Assembly (NCBI GenBank): GCA_029783825.1
Contig: JAREIK010002623.1
Location: forward strand, 39,635-103,634
Origin: Sapria himalayana
Taxonomy: Eukaryota > Streptophyta > Magnoliopsida > Malpighiales > Rafflesiaceae
Reading direction: 5' to 3'
Length of the DNA stretch: 64,000 nucleotides
Below are positions 14,396-26,390 of the stretch, piece after piece (positions within the stretch are counted from its first letter, which is position 1; the number at the start of each line of letters is the position of its first letter). The notes under the pieces were generated by a model. That model worked only from the letters and a program-made list of their open reading frames with translations, was not told where the DNA came from and did no database searches. The position numbers and the translations under genes are program-made.

Positions 14396-15350
14396 ATATA
14401 ACTATAAATAATTGTCTTTGACTATATGTATAACTATAAAAAATTATACATAACTAGAATTAAAAAATATAATTAACAACATATATTTAAAATACATTTT
14501 TATATATTAGTAAATAAAAATATATTTTACCATATATATACCTATAGATAACTATATGTATACATATATAAAATTATATGAAAAAATATATATAACTACA
14601 TGTATCAATATAAGTATAACTATATGTGTAACTATATGTATAACCACATATAACTATATGTATAAGTACATGTGTAACAACATACAACATTATTTTTAAC
14701 TAAATGTGTATAACTATATACAAATATTTGTATAACTATATATAAATATTTGTATAAATATATAACACTATATAATTAAATACAACAATATTTTGTAACT
14801 ATGTATACATATATGTAAATTTATATATATTTATTTAACTTTATATATTTATGTATAACTATATAAAAATATTTATAGCTATATATACTATATGTATAAT
14901 AACATATAACTATAAATAATTATTTCTTATTATATGTATAACTATAAATGCTTTATGCATAACTTAATTTAAATATATAATTTACAACTTATATTTAATA
15001 TACATTTGTATAAGTTAGTATATAAAAATGTATTTTATTATATCTATACCTATACATAGCTATATGTATAATTATATAAAATTATAAGTAAAAATATATA
15101 TACCAAAAAGTATAAATATATGTATAACTATACGCATAACTATATGTATAACCACATGTAACTATATTTATAATTACAAGTATAACAGCATACAAAATTA
15201 TGTTTAACTCTATGTGTATAAATATATATAAATATTTGTATAACTATATAACACTCTATATAATTATATATACCTATATTTGTAACTATCTATACATATA
15301 TGCAAATATATATTTGTTTATAACTTTGTATACTTTTATGTATACCGACT
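14396..15350 (+). repeat. 508-bp higher-order TATAAC repeat
   Basis: The block beginning ACTATAAATAATTGTCTTTG at 14401 recurs at 14909 (ACTATAAATAATTATTTC) with the same succession of variants: ATAATTAACAACATATATTT, then TATAACCACATGTAACTATA, then a form of ATACAACATTATTTTTAAC. The period is about 508 bp, with nearly two units. A third related unit lies at about 30877 in the neighbouring CACTA element. Confidence 0.8.
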
Positions 15351-15354
15351 TACA

Positions 15355-15800
15355 ATTACTTGGAGCTATGGATCAATACAAAACATCCTCATAAATCAGG
15401 TATGATTTGGATGATAGCTATCATACACTGCTTTCTTTTTTCTTATAAAACTAATGAATGTTGATAAAATATTCATAAAATTTCAAACTTGTAATCATAT
15501 CACAATGTTCCTATAAAAATGAGAATAATACAAGCTCCAATTTGTTTAACAATTTACATCCTCAGTTCATTGGGTACACTCAGGGAAAACTACATGCGTT
15601 GGCAATGAATTCATACAAATATCATGAGTTTGATGCTACTCAAAATGAGGTATTGGAGCTATGGATCAAAGCAAACCTATCTCAAAAATAAATTATGATT
15701 TTTATGATAGTCATCACATACTGCTTTATTTTTTCCTTATTAAACTAATGAATGGGGAAAAAATGTTGATAAAATTTGAAACTTGTAATCATATTAGGTT
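15355..15800 (+). repeat. Pair of ~130-bp direct repeats
   Basis: The segment starting GGAGCTATGGATCAA at about 15361 is repeated at about 15656, offset about 297 bp. Both continue through a CATACTGCTTT block, AACTAATGAATG and AACTTGTAATCATAT. The repeated parts may be exon-like, but I recognise no protein. Confidence 0.75.
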
Positions 15801-15957
15801 CGCTTTTATGTTTCTTTCATGGCTGATTTATGAACTTCTCTAGACTATTATGCATTTCTATTTAAAATTACTTATCATCTTGTTTGTGCTTTGCTTATTC
15901 ACTTGATATCTACATGAAAACATCCATTGAGTAGCCATGTAATTTTACACGTGGAAC

Positions 15958-16215
15958 TTGTTTGAGTATATATGTACATGTACGCTGTAGTGTATATTTA
16001 CATATATTATATGTACATACTTGTACAGATATACACTGTAGTGTAAATGTGCATACATGTACATATATACTATAGTGTATATGTATACATATATATATGT
16101 ACATATACACTGTAGTGTATATGTACATTTACTGAGTATTTATTTACATATAATTACTTGTACATATATACCAGTATATATGTACATACACATATATACT
16201 AGTATATAATCTATC
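15958..16215. repeat. Cluster of TGTACATATACACTGTAGTG palindromes
   Basis: Imperfect palindromes built from GTACATATACACT and its complement follow one another. The best is at 16097-16128, with 15-base perfectly complementary arms around a 2-base centre. Variants with ACTATAGTG centres flank it. The same palindrome class follows each of the three trinucleotide blocks in this window. Confidence 0.8.
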
Positions 16216-16834
16216 GTATTTATGATTGTGAATATTATTTTAGATAGGAAAATCAAATTATAATCAATATTATTGAAAATTTGTTACGATAGAAAGATTA
16301 CGATAATACATAGATGAGCTTTCAAAATCAAATGCATCCATTACAACAAAATATATATGATGATGTATATGATAAAATTTAAAGTTGTACAGATCATAAC
16401 AGTTAGATTGAAAAAGATGTTATAATGTTCATCATTTTATGACTTAATGATTTGTACAATTTTTTATGTTTTAGTTTTATTTTGAAAGATAATGTTACCA
16501 TATTTTATTTTAATAAGTATTAATTATAATTTTAAATTAAATTATTTTTTAATATTTTTTTTAATTCATAATTTTAAATTTTTTATATACTAGGTATGTA
16601 TGTATATATTTTGTATTTACATTATCTATACATGTATCTACACAATAATTTCTGTCTATATACAATGTGTATATGTATATATTCAATATGAGTGTATACA
16701 CACATTATATGTACATTCTATATACATTATATAAATTTTTTGTATATTGTAATACACAATAATTTTATTTTGTGTATATATAGATAGACATAACAATTAA
16801 CACATCTATGTTATGTATGATATATTGATAGAAT
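16216..16834. other. AT-rich spacer
   Basis: Low-complexity AT-rich sequence with several TATGTATATA-type words. I see no gene or recognisable element. Confidence 0.5.
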
Positions 16835-17035
16835 GCTGCCATCATGCTCAGCACTTGCAGCTTACACAAACTGTCTAGGGGACATGGCCCATTGGATTCC
16901 AGGGACCAGAGCCTAGGCCCTTGTGAGGTGGACCAGGTGCCATGGATAGGCCCTGACGAGGGTATGCCTGGCTTTCCTGGTTCAGACCCAGGCTATTCTA
17001 GGTTTGCCATGTGCCAGGCCAGGCAATAGCCATTC
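16835..17035. other. Isolated GC-rich island of unknown origin
   Basis: About 200 bp rich in GGCC, CCAGG and CCTGG words stand out from AT-rich surroundings. A box-B-like string GGTTCAGACCC occurs near 16980, but no matching box A at the right spacing was found, so a tRNA-derived SINE is not supported. One frame is open for about 61 codons without a recognisable domain. Confidence 0.5.
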
Positions 17036-18480
17036 TCATCACAATTATTGGCAAAGATTTTATTGAGAACTATCTGGACTATCTTAATTTCTTTTTTCTA
17101 TTAAGTTTGATGTGATGAATATATATAATATTTATTATATTTATTGCACAATTTTAATTTATGTATTATTTTTTCACTTGTATACAGTCTATGTAGTGTA
17201 TTGCTTATATTGATGGCATGCTCCAAATACTTTTACTTTTGTTCTTTAAAAAAACATCAGGTGTCTTGGGGCTGTCTCCAACATGTTAGCTTAAATGATG
17301 ATGGTGGTAGCGGCATTATTACTTTTATTTTCCCCGCTTTCATATCATGTTCAATAATATAAATACAATCGTTTGGGTGCCTCATTCCTAATGCAACCAA
17401 ACCTATATAAGTGACCAAGTACAAAGCCACACAGAAGAAGAAATACATGATGAAAATTTATCTTCGAGAGCATGTTAGATTTATAAGATAGAAAGCATGT
17501 TGTTATTGAATTATCAATAAGGTCATTGGAGATTGTTTTATTTTGTTTTGGCACGTGTTGTTTTTTTGTTTTATTTTGGAAGATAAAAATTCTATTTTTC
17601 TGGGCATGTACTGTTCTAATTTTCACTGGGCAACTTTTTTTATTTTATATTTGTCAATTAGTTTTTGTAATGCCTTAAGCATGTGTAATTTGTTAATGAT
17701 ACTAGGTTTCTACTTACCATGCAGAGTTTGATGTCAGGGTAGTGAAATACTGGGCCTCATGCGCTATCTCTTGTGGTGTGTTGATCTTTATTTTCAGTCA
17801 TGTGGTGCATGACATGGACTATATTTGTACAAATACCGAGTATATAAGTATGAATATACTAGGTATATACATAAGTATATACTGAGTATATGTGTATGTA
17901 TATAATGGGTATGTACATAAGTAGGTGCATATATTTATCTGTATACATGTATGTATTGTCATACATACACGCCCATTCACACACACACACACACACACAC
18001 ATTTGAAAATATAATTGATTGGGCTGGTCTGGTCATCATCATGCATTACTTACGGATGCATGTCATAAAAGTCATGAATATTAGACTTTCCCAAATTGTG
18101 GCATGAAGATATTTCTTACCTAGGGCAGCCAGTCAGCCATAGGTTGGTCTTAAATCTTTTAGTAATTGTGTAGATATGTAATTATCAGATGGTACAAAGA
18201 ATATGTATGAGGAAATAAGTTTTCTTGTGGTAGGCACTATAATGATTTGTTATAATTCTACTATGTCATATGATGATGATAATGATGTTCATGTAGTAAT
18301 CTTGTAAGTTTATTACATCTCACAAAACTATATTCAATTGGAATGAAAAATATATCATTACGTGATTTTTATAGGCTACGAGTGCAAAGAGGAATATCAG
18401 GTCTTGTTTAGGGAGAAGTAGCACGCTGCCACGTCAAAAACTCGCTCAATCTCAAAACGAGGGATTTGTAGGGAAGTCCA
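17036..18480. other. Unresolved sequence with simple repeats
   Basis: Contains a (CA)n run at about 17977-18000 and TATAC/GTATA-rich palindromic sequence at 17820-17950. The minus strand at 17257-17448 encodes a hydrophobic start followed by a short open frame, but I cannot assign a family. No gene is called. Confidence 0.4.
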
Positions 18481-18499
18481 TCAGTCTAGCATCATTTCC

Positions 18500-18790
18500 A
18501 TTCCCACTTTTATTATCAGTGGTAGCTAGCACCATCAGTTGCCTTGGCAGTGGCAGTAGCTACAAAAGCAGTAGTAACAGCGGCGGCAGCAGCAGCATCA
18601 GCATCAGCATCAACAGCAATAGCAGGAGCAACAATAGTGGTGCCGGTAGGAGCAGCAGCAGTGGCGGCTACAGCAGGGGTAGTGGAGTCAACAAAGACAG
18701 CAATGGCAACAGTAGTAGGGGTAACGGTAGTAGCAGCAGCAGGAGCAGTAGTAGCAGCTGCAGTGGCGGCAACATCAGTAGCAGCAAATG
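18500..18790 (+). repeat. Degenerate AGC/GGC/AGT trinucleotide array (module copy 1)
   Basis: About 290 bases are almost entirely RGY trinucleotides (AGC, GGC, AGT, GGT, AAC, ATC). One frame reads Ser/Gly/Asn, the next Ala/Val, and the reverse strand reads Ala/Thr. Open frames in several phases at once show period-3 simple sequence, not a conserved protein. Confidence 0.85.
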
Positions 18791-19195
18791 TGATATATAC
18801 ATACGTATATACACACAAATATTACAGTAGTATTTGTACATATAATACTATAGTAATATATGATAATATACATTATAGTATATATGAACATATATACAAC
18901 AGTTTTATATATTTACCAAAATATAACTTTTTTTATTTGTTTTTTTATGTTATTCACTTATTTAAATTTCATACTGATATGGTACCTCATTGTTCTCCAT
19001 TATAAGTTTCTATAAGTGAGGGATTTTTTTTATTAGGCATGATGCACCGTGACTCAGACAGCTTTGTAATAGCTGAAAGATGGTGATCAGAGGAGGTGAG
19101 GATGAGAAAGCAACATCAATGCACAGATAGATTATACATTATAAACTATCGGTAGATACATTGATGAATAAGATGTAATAAAATTTTGTTATATC
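18791..19195 (+). repeat. Palindrome plus conserved 260-bp block (module copy 1)
   Basis: Downstream of the trinucleotide array, ATATATACATACGTATATAC-type palindromes lead into a conserved block. It contains GATATGGTACCTCATTG, CGTGACTCAGACAGCTTTG, GGTGATCAGAGGAG, GAGAAAGCAACATC and TCGGTAGATACATTGATGAA. The same order is present at 35866-36335 and 36921-37380. Confidence 0.85.
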
Positions 19196-19719
19196 ATTCT
19201 TTCAAATATGTAAGACAAGGATTGCTTAGATTATAAATATTCAAAATTATTATTCTAATAATTTATTCATCATTTTGTGTTGCACATTAGCATGTGGAGT
19301 GCTCATTTTTTCTATGTTGAAGATTCCTATTTATTTGTTCATAGTTACTGCTACACATGATCAGTCTCATGTCAACTCAGTCTTGGCGGTGCAAAGCAAC
19401 CCCCTTATAAGCCTTGGGACTGATAGAGAGTTCTGGTTATGAGGAGGCAAGATATGAACTTTGATGCCCCAAGCTTGGCTCGTGGCTTGTCTTCCAGGTT
19501 TTTCTCTATGATTTTATAGAGATAATTTCTAAAATTTAAATAATCTTCATATTTCTTATTTATGTTGATAGCAAAGTTTTTGTTCCATCTTTGTGAAGTA
19601 TAAATGGGATAATACTAATTTGTTGTAGTTTACTATCATTTGATGCGATGTGATTATATATATGTACATATAATATTGCACTATATACATACATATATAC
19701 TATAGTTATAGGAAACTTT
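19196..19719. other. Unresolved spacer between shared modules
   Basis: Mixed composition, including a less AT-rich patch at 19370-19510. No gene or element is recognised. Confidence 0.4.
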
Positions 19720-20830
19720 TAAAAAATACGATTATTACAAATTTTGAAAATTTTTGAAATATAATAAAAATATAATTTTTTTCATTAAAGTTAAAAAAAA
19801 TAAATTAATATTTAAAAATAAATACATATATGTTTGCCCCTACAAAAATTTATAAGAATTAAACAATTGAGTAATATTTTTTCTATTAACTTTTAACATT
19901 CAGTCTCTATTGAAATAATTAATATAACTTTTTTTAAATATCTTATCACTTTAAGTAATTTTTTGAATTTAAAAAATTATAAATGATATCAAATAATATG
20001 AAATTTTATGCCTTTAAAATTATTACATATTATCTTCATAAAAATTAATATGATGAATTCGTAAAAATTTATAACCATAAAATATAAATTTTTATATATT
20101 TTTTAACATTAAGAGTATTTTATAACTTTTAGGAGAGTTGATAGAAGACAAATCATCTTTTCATGTATGTCTTATTATATCAAGTTTGTTAATTTAATAG
20201 CTATTTGATATTTTTTTATAAGGCTAAACATATATTTTTTTTAAATCGTTTATATATTTATTGTTTAATTAATATTATAATAAAAATTTGTAAGGTGCAT
20301 ATTTTTTATTTGTACCTTTCTACATGCACATTAATTTAGTTGAAAAAATTTTGATAGTAAAGAAAATAATTGAGTCTTTTTTATTATATATATATATATA
20401 TTATATTATTTATTTTAATATTTTTATAATTATAAATATAAATATTTTCGAAATATATATAATTTGTTATTTAATGTTTATTTTGTCGAGACTAAGTCCT
20501 CCATCTTTCTCCCAACATTTTCGATGAATAAGCGACACAATTACTCCATAGTCCTCCATTCTTCTCTCAACACCGATGCAACATAAACATATTCAAATTA
20601 AGCGATAATTTGTTATTGATTTGATGTACGTTTTCTACCCTAATTCTTCATCGATTATCTTAACGTGTATTGATCCTGTTAATTTTTTTTTTTGGAATTC
20701 TTTTTCTTTAATCGTACACATTAATTTAATAATACTTATTGTGATACATACCTAATGCATTTTTGTTGTGTTGGCCAGTAGGTATGCTAATATAAACTTA
20801 ATTTAATTATACTTTTTTTTAATACATATT
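19720..20830 (+). repeat. Dispersed repeat shared with 26880-27840
   Basis: Long stretches agree with the left interior of the 12.6-kb CACTA element in direct orientation: AAATACATATATGTTTGC, ATTTTTTAACATTAAGAG, AGACAAATCATCTTTTCAT and a CGACACCGATGC-like string near the right side. An inverted partial copy is at 42346-42560, containing TCAATTGTTTAATTCTTATA. It is therefore part of the 5' interior of this CACTA family. Confidence 0.8.
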
Positions 20831-22039
20831 CTATTAATTTAGTTATACTTTTTTTGAATACATATTCTATTAATTTATTATAATTGGATTGCTTATATAA
20901 ATTTAATCGTATATAACACAATATGGGTGTTTTGTGTTGGGCAGTGTATATATAACACATAAATATATAAATGTTTTTTATTATATTTATAACTATAAAA
21001 ATAGTTTACATAAATGTAACTATATATAAATATAACAATATATATATATATATATATATATCATAATTTTATATATGATACGTTCAATATACATGTCATG
21101 TATTTCAGATATAATTTGTATTATACTTATAACATTATATACATATTTTACACAAATAAAGATATATTGACTTTATGAAAGGATTTTAATATTGTATATT
21201 TGAAATTTGTAAGTCATCATTATGAAATACACCTCTAATAAATTTGCATTATGAAAATATCTTTTATTCCATAATGCCTTGCCTACCCAATAAGTATAAT
21301 TAAATTAATATCAGTAAATTATATTTTATACATGACTTTATGTATAGGGAAAACCACACACTCTTATAAAAATGTAAGAGTGTATTTAATATCTGTAAAT
21401 TTAAAGTATAGTCAAATTAATATTTGTTAATGTCAAATTAATATGTGTAAATATTTATTGATCGATTTTCAATTAGTTCAAATAAAAATGTAATAGGCTT
21501 TATGCATACTGATACTAATTTAGAAGACATTTAAATACATGTATATATTTGACTATAATTTAATTACTATGTTTAATTAAATGCCACATAGACTCCCTTA
21601 TAAATACCCTAGCATTGACTATCAATATAATTCATACTAGATTAAAATATATAAGATATCCAGCTCATCTAACATACATTATTTCCTACATGAATTGAAG
21701 CCGTTGACATTTTGATGCATTTGAGAAGTTCCACCTATATGGATGAGTAGAGCTCACATATTTTATCACCTCTATAGCCATTAACTCGGAAATTGTATAC
21801 CCATGGACTTGATACCGTTTACTTATTGTAAGCTAATATAGAATTATTTACTTGAACAAACACTAGAACCTATTTAATTATTGTAAGCTTAGATAATGAA
21901 GAAACTTTGATAATTAATCAAATAATTAATATCTATGAACTGATAATCCAGATTCATAGAGTTAGCTTTATTACTTGTTAAACTCATATATTTGTGATAC
22001 ATTTTACCATGCTATAAAATAACTAACACTTGCATTGAT
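20831..22039. other. AT-rich spacer, no gene recognised
   Basis: Contains a TA run near 21037-21061. CTTATAAATACCC at about 21598 is promoter-like in isolation but has no identifiable transcript. The region may include further decayed copia sequence. Confidence 0.4.
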
Positions 22040-22894
22040 TTTTATAGTGTCTTGTCTCTCTATATTTTCAATACTTAATGGTCTTTGAGCTATTATAATT
22101 ACAATGATTCTTAGGTTTAGACCTCTTGTTTTTTATTTGCTTTGACATTTTCTCTTGGTTGAATTTCTTTCAATTAACTTTGTATATAATTCTAAAGAGG
22201 CTGATGTTTCACTTGTCTATCTCTGTTGAATATCCTTGCTAAGAATTAGATCTTGAACATCATCAAATTTCAATTTATTAGTTCTTGATAAACTATGAGC
22301 AACTATAATTGTAATATGATAATTTTTGATAGAGAACACAGAAGTATCAATGCACATACTTCATCAATGACTTTGGGTCACTAATGTGCTTGCTGTCAAC
22401 TTTAGATTGAAAAAACACCTAATAATGTGCATTTTTTTAGCATCAATTAATTTTTCGTATATACTAGCAAGAACTATTGTAAGCCTTACTATGCTCTTCT
22501 CAATTTTTATATTGAAAGTAAGTTTGTAAGATATCATATTTCAGATGAATTCAAGTGCTAGTATGTGCTCTTCTTTCTTCGTACACTCTATCATCTTCTT
22601 CATAAGGGGTTGCTATAGATTTTTCTAGTATATATAATCCTTCATCTATATTTTCAAGAATCCAAATTTCGTTCTATAGATTTTTTTTATTTTCACTTTT
22701 CCTTCAAATGTAGTTATTACTGTCTACAAAATATAAATTCTTCTAGACAATTCTTGCAAAACACTGTGTATGAGAATTGAGAACACCTCTTTTAACATGA
22801 TGATATTGTCTGCAAAATTTTTATAATTTATTAAATTCATTATTATCATCAATAGTAACTTTGCCCAATGGTGCATCATAATGCACAACCTAAA
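22040..22894 (-). pseudogene. Ty1/copia gag relic
   Basis: Reading the minus strand from the primer-binding site at 22895-22906, broken frames resemble copia gag. Near 22320-22210 the reading is KLKFDDVQDLILSKDIQQR, the characteristic KLKYDDVRDLILSEEIRRR segment of UBN2-type gag, followed by a SETSASLE-like stretch. Further along, a basic KPKNHCNYN stretch sits where the RSKSR linker and CCHC knuckle would start. Several stop codons and frameshifts are present and the zinc knuckle is not intact. No integrase or reverse transcriptase was recognised beyond it. Gag packages the element RNA; this copy cannot. Confidence 0.7.
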
Positions 22895-22936
22895 CCTCCA
22901 ATACCAATTGTTGATAATACTTGATTTCCTATATGT
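22895..22936 (-). mobile_element. Copia primer-binding site and truncated LTR end
   Basis: On the minus strand the order is ATTATCAACA (an LTR end), AT, then TGGTATTGGAGG, which resembles the initiator-tRNA-Met primer-binding site TGGTATCAGAGC. Only about 28 bases of LTR remain before GATA satellite begins at about 22937, so the element was cut at this junction. Confidence 0.6.
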
Positions 22937-24195
22937 TAGATAGACATTTAGATAAACTGACAAATATAAAGGTAAACAGATAGAATGAGTGATAGATAGA
23001 TAGATATATATATATATATAGATTGACAAATAGAAAGGCAGTTAGATAGTTTGAGAGATAGAAAAATAGAAAGAAGATATATAAATTAATTGATAAATCG
23101 AATAGTTAGATATTTACATAGATATATAGATTTACATATAACATTTTGACATAATATAGATAGATAGCAGGATAAACAAATAAGCAAATATATAGATTAA
23201 CTTATAGATAGATACATAGATATGAAAATAGACCAATAGATTGATTGATAGTCAGATTGATAGATAGACTAATAGACTGATAAACTGATAGACTGATAGA
23301 TTGATAGATTGATAGAGAGGCATATAGATATTTAGAAAGACAAATAGAAAGTTATATAAATAAATAATTAGAAAGACAAATAGATAGATAGATAGATAGA
23401 GATCTATATAGATAGCTAGATAGATAGATAGATATATATAAAAATAGATAGATAGATAGATAGATTGATAAACATATAAATATATGGATATAAAGATAGA
23501 TAGATATATTATAGATATACAGATAGATAGATTAATTGTTAGATAGATAGATTGATAGATAGATAAATAGATAGATATAAAGATTAGATAGATAGACATT
23601 TAGAAAGGTATATATATAGAGAGATAAATAGCCAGATATATAGACAGATAGATAGATAGATTATTAGACAGATAGATAGATAGATTATTAGACAGATAGA
23701 TAGACAAATAGATATAAACATAGATAGATTGATTGATTGACAGAAAGATAGATAGATAGATATATAGATAGATAGATTGATAGATAGATTTATATATAGA
23801 ATGATATACAAATTTATTGACAAATTGATCGACAAATTGATAGAGAGATTTATAGACTATTTGATAGACAGATTGATAGACATAATGATAGATAGATATA
23901 TAGACAGAGAAACACAAAGAAAGATTGATACATACATACAAAGATAAGATAAGATAGATAGATAGATAGACAGACATATTGATTGATTGATATATAGATA
24001 AAAAGATAGATATATAGATAGATAGACAGATAAATAGATAGATAGACAGACATACAGAAAGATAGATAGAGAGATATATAGATAGATAGTTAGATAAAAA
24101 ATTATATAGACAAATTGATAAATAGATAGATATATAAATAGAGAAATAGATAAACATATAGTTAGATAGATAGATAGACAAATAGATAGATAGAT

Positions 24196-24239
<44 letters not shown>

Positions 24240-25408
24240 TGATAGATAGATAAATAGATAGATAACTTGATTGATTGAGATTTAGATATATAGAAAGATA
24301 AATAGATAGATAGATAGAGATAGCTAAAAAATTGATAGATATATAGATAGATAGATAGATAGATAGATAAATAAATAGATAGATATAGAGATGAATAGAT
24401 ACTTAGACAAAAAGATAGATAGATAAATTGATATATCAATAGATATATAGACAAAATAGATAGATAGATAGATAGATATATACACATATATATAGAAAGA
24501 TAGATTGATAGATAGATTGATAGATATATAGATAAGTAGATAAATGAATAGAGAGATAGATAGATAAATATATAGATAGATATATTGATATGTAGATATA
24601 TTGAGAGATAGATAGATATATAGATTGAAAGATTGACAGACTGATAGACATATAGATAGACATATTAATAGACATTATAATAGATAGATTAAAAGATTGA
24701 TTGATATATATATTTAAAGAAAGATTGATAGACAAATTGATAGTGAAAATGATAGATAGATAGATACATAGATAAATTGATAAAAATATAGATAGACAGA
24801 TAGATATATAGATAGATTATTAGATAGATATGTTGACCAATAGATTGATAGATATATATTGACAGATAGATAAAGATATATATATAGATAAATATATATT
24901 CTGATATATAGACATATAAATAGACAGAAAGATATACTAATAGGTAAATAGATATATAGATAGAAAGATATATAGAAAGATAGATAGACATATAGATAGA
25001 AATATATATAGATAGATAGATCGATAGATTCATAGATAGATAAATAGATAGAAAAATAAATAGATAATAGACAGATAGATATACTGATAGATAGCTAGAC
25101 AAATAGACTGACAGATACATATGTAGATAGATTGATAGAGTGATAGGCATACAGATAGACATACAGATAGACAGACAGATTGACTTATAAACATTCAAAT
25201 AGATAGACATATAAACAAATAAATAAACAGATAGTTAGTTAGATATATAGATATAGAGATAGATATACTATTAGATAGATAGATAGACTGATATATAGAA
25301 AGATAAATAGATATATAGATAGTTTGAAAGATAGATTGATAGAAAGATAATAAAAAGATAGATAGATAAAGAGATATATAAATAGGTAGATAGACAAAAA
25401 GATAGAAT
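22937..25408 (+). repeat. GATA-type composite satellite, tract 2
   Basis: The same satellite as tract 1, in the same orientation. A TA run of about 30 bp lies near 24202-24234, and ATTGATAGACATA-type blocks occur at 23270 and 24650. It is flanked by a copia relic on the left and a CACTA terminus on the right. Spurious open frames on the minus strand reach nearly 300 codons. Confidence 0.95.
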
Positions 25409-25425
25409 CACAACAAGAAAAATTC
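25409..25425 (+). repeat. Left terminal inverted repeat of CACTA B
   Basis: CACAACAAGAAAAATTC at the satellite boundary. It differs from the right end at one position within the CACTA core, which would probably weaken transposase recognition. Confidence 0.85.
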
Positions 25426-25760
25426 ATTTTACCTAGGTAATTTTTGCTAGGGATCAATCCCTCTTTAAATTGCAATGGATTAGCTAGGGAATAGCAAGGG
25501 ATTAATGTTTTTTAGAAAAAAAATAGCAACGCATTAGAGATGGAAAATTTTTCTTAAATACCATCAAAAAAAGTAGGGAATTTAGCGATGGATTAGCGAC
25601 GCATGATTTTCGTAAAATCCATTCAAGAAAAGCCGGGGTTTTAGCGACGGAATTAGCGATGGATTAGTGATAGAAAATTTTCGTAAATTCTGCTCAAGAA
25701 AGGCAGGGAAATTATAGATGTATTAGCAACGGAATATCCCTTGCTAATACTAGCCTTTAT

Positions 25761-26390
25761 TTAGCAACGGATTTAGCGAGAGATTTTCCTTCGCTAATAA
25801 AAGTCATTATTTAGTGACGGATTTAGCGAGTGATTTTTACTCGCTAATACAAGCCATTATTTAGCGACAAATTTAGCAAGGGATTTTCCCTTGCTAATAA
25901 TATTTATCATTTAGCAACGGATTTAGCGATGAAATTTTCTCTGCTTATAAAATCCATTCTTTAGCGACGGATTTAGTGACAGAATTTCTCTTGCTAATAA
26001 AATCGATTATTTAGTGACGGATTTAGCAATGAAATTTTCCTTGCTAATAAAATCCATTATTTTAGCGTCGTATTTAGCGACAGAATTTCTCTTGCTAATA
26101 AAATTCATGATTTAGCGACAAAATTTCGCTTGCTAATTGAATCTATGATTTTGTGATAGATTTAGCAACAGAATTTTCTTTGCTAATAGAATCCATGATT
26201 TAACGATGGATTTAGCGATAGATTTACTGATGGAATTTCTCATGCTAATAAAATCTATAATTTAGCGATAAATTTTCTCGAGCTAGTAAAATATGTAATA
26301 TAGCGACGAATTTTCCATACCTTATAAAATCCATAATTTAGCTATGGATTTAGCAATGGATTTCCCTAACCAATATTTATTTATCTAATT
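25761..26390 (+). repeat. 50-bp subterminal tandem repeats of CACTA B
   Basis: Units beginning TTAGCRACGGATTTAGCGA start at 25761, 25811, 25861, 25911, 25961, 26011, 26062 and 26112. The period is 50 bp, followed by about five shorter or diverged units. Each unit ends with TTGCTAATAAAATCCATTAT, so TTAGC and GCTAA form an inverted pair within the unit. In En/Spm, subterminal repeats are the binding sites of the TNPA accessory protein. That role is inferred here. Confidence 0.9.

Noticed and set aside
16970..17000. Possible tRNA-derived SINE with a box-B-like GGTTCAGACCC
   Set aside because: No box A at the correct spacing, no cloverleaf and no poly(A) tail.
17257..17448. Short hydrophobic minus-strand protein start
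   Set aside because: It starts with an apparent membrane segment but shows no recognisable family, no continuation and no repeat in the related loci. It could be chance.
18519..19005. Ser/Gly-rich and Ala/Val-rich proteins over the trinucleotide array
   Set aside because: Several frames on both strands are open over the same bases and the composition is purely triplet repeat. The two related loci give different proteins.
21590..21640. TATAAATACCC promoter-like sequence
   Set aside because: A TATA word in AT-rich DNA without an associated gene or conserved partner is not evidence of a promoter.
23600..24487. Long open frame of nearly 300 codons on the minus strand, and dozens of similar ones in all GATA tracts
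   Set aside because: The translation is Ser-Ile-Tyr-Leu repeats. (TATC)n has no stop in any frame, and overlapping frames are open simultaneously, so this is a composition artefact.
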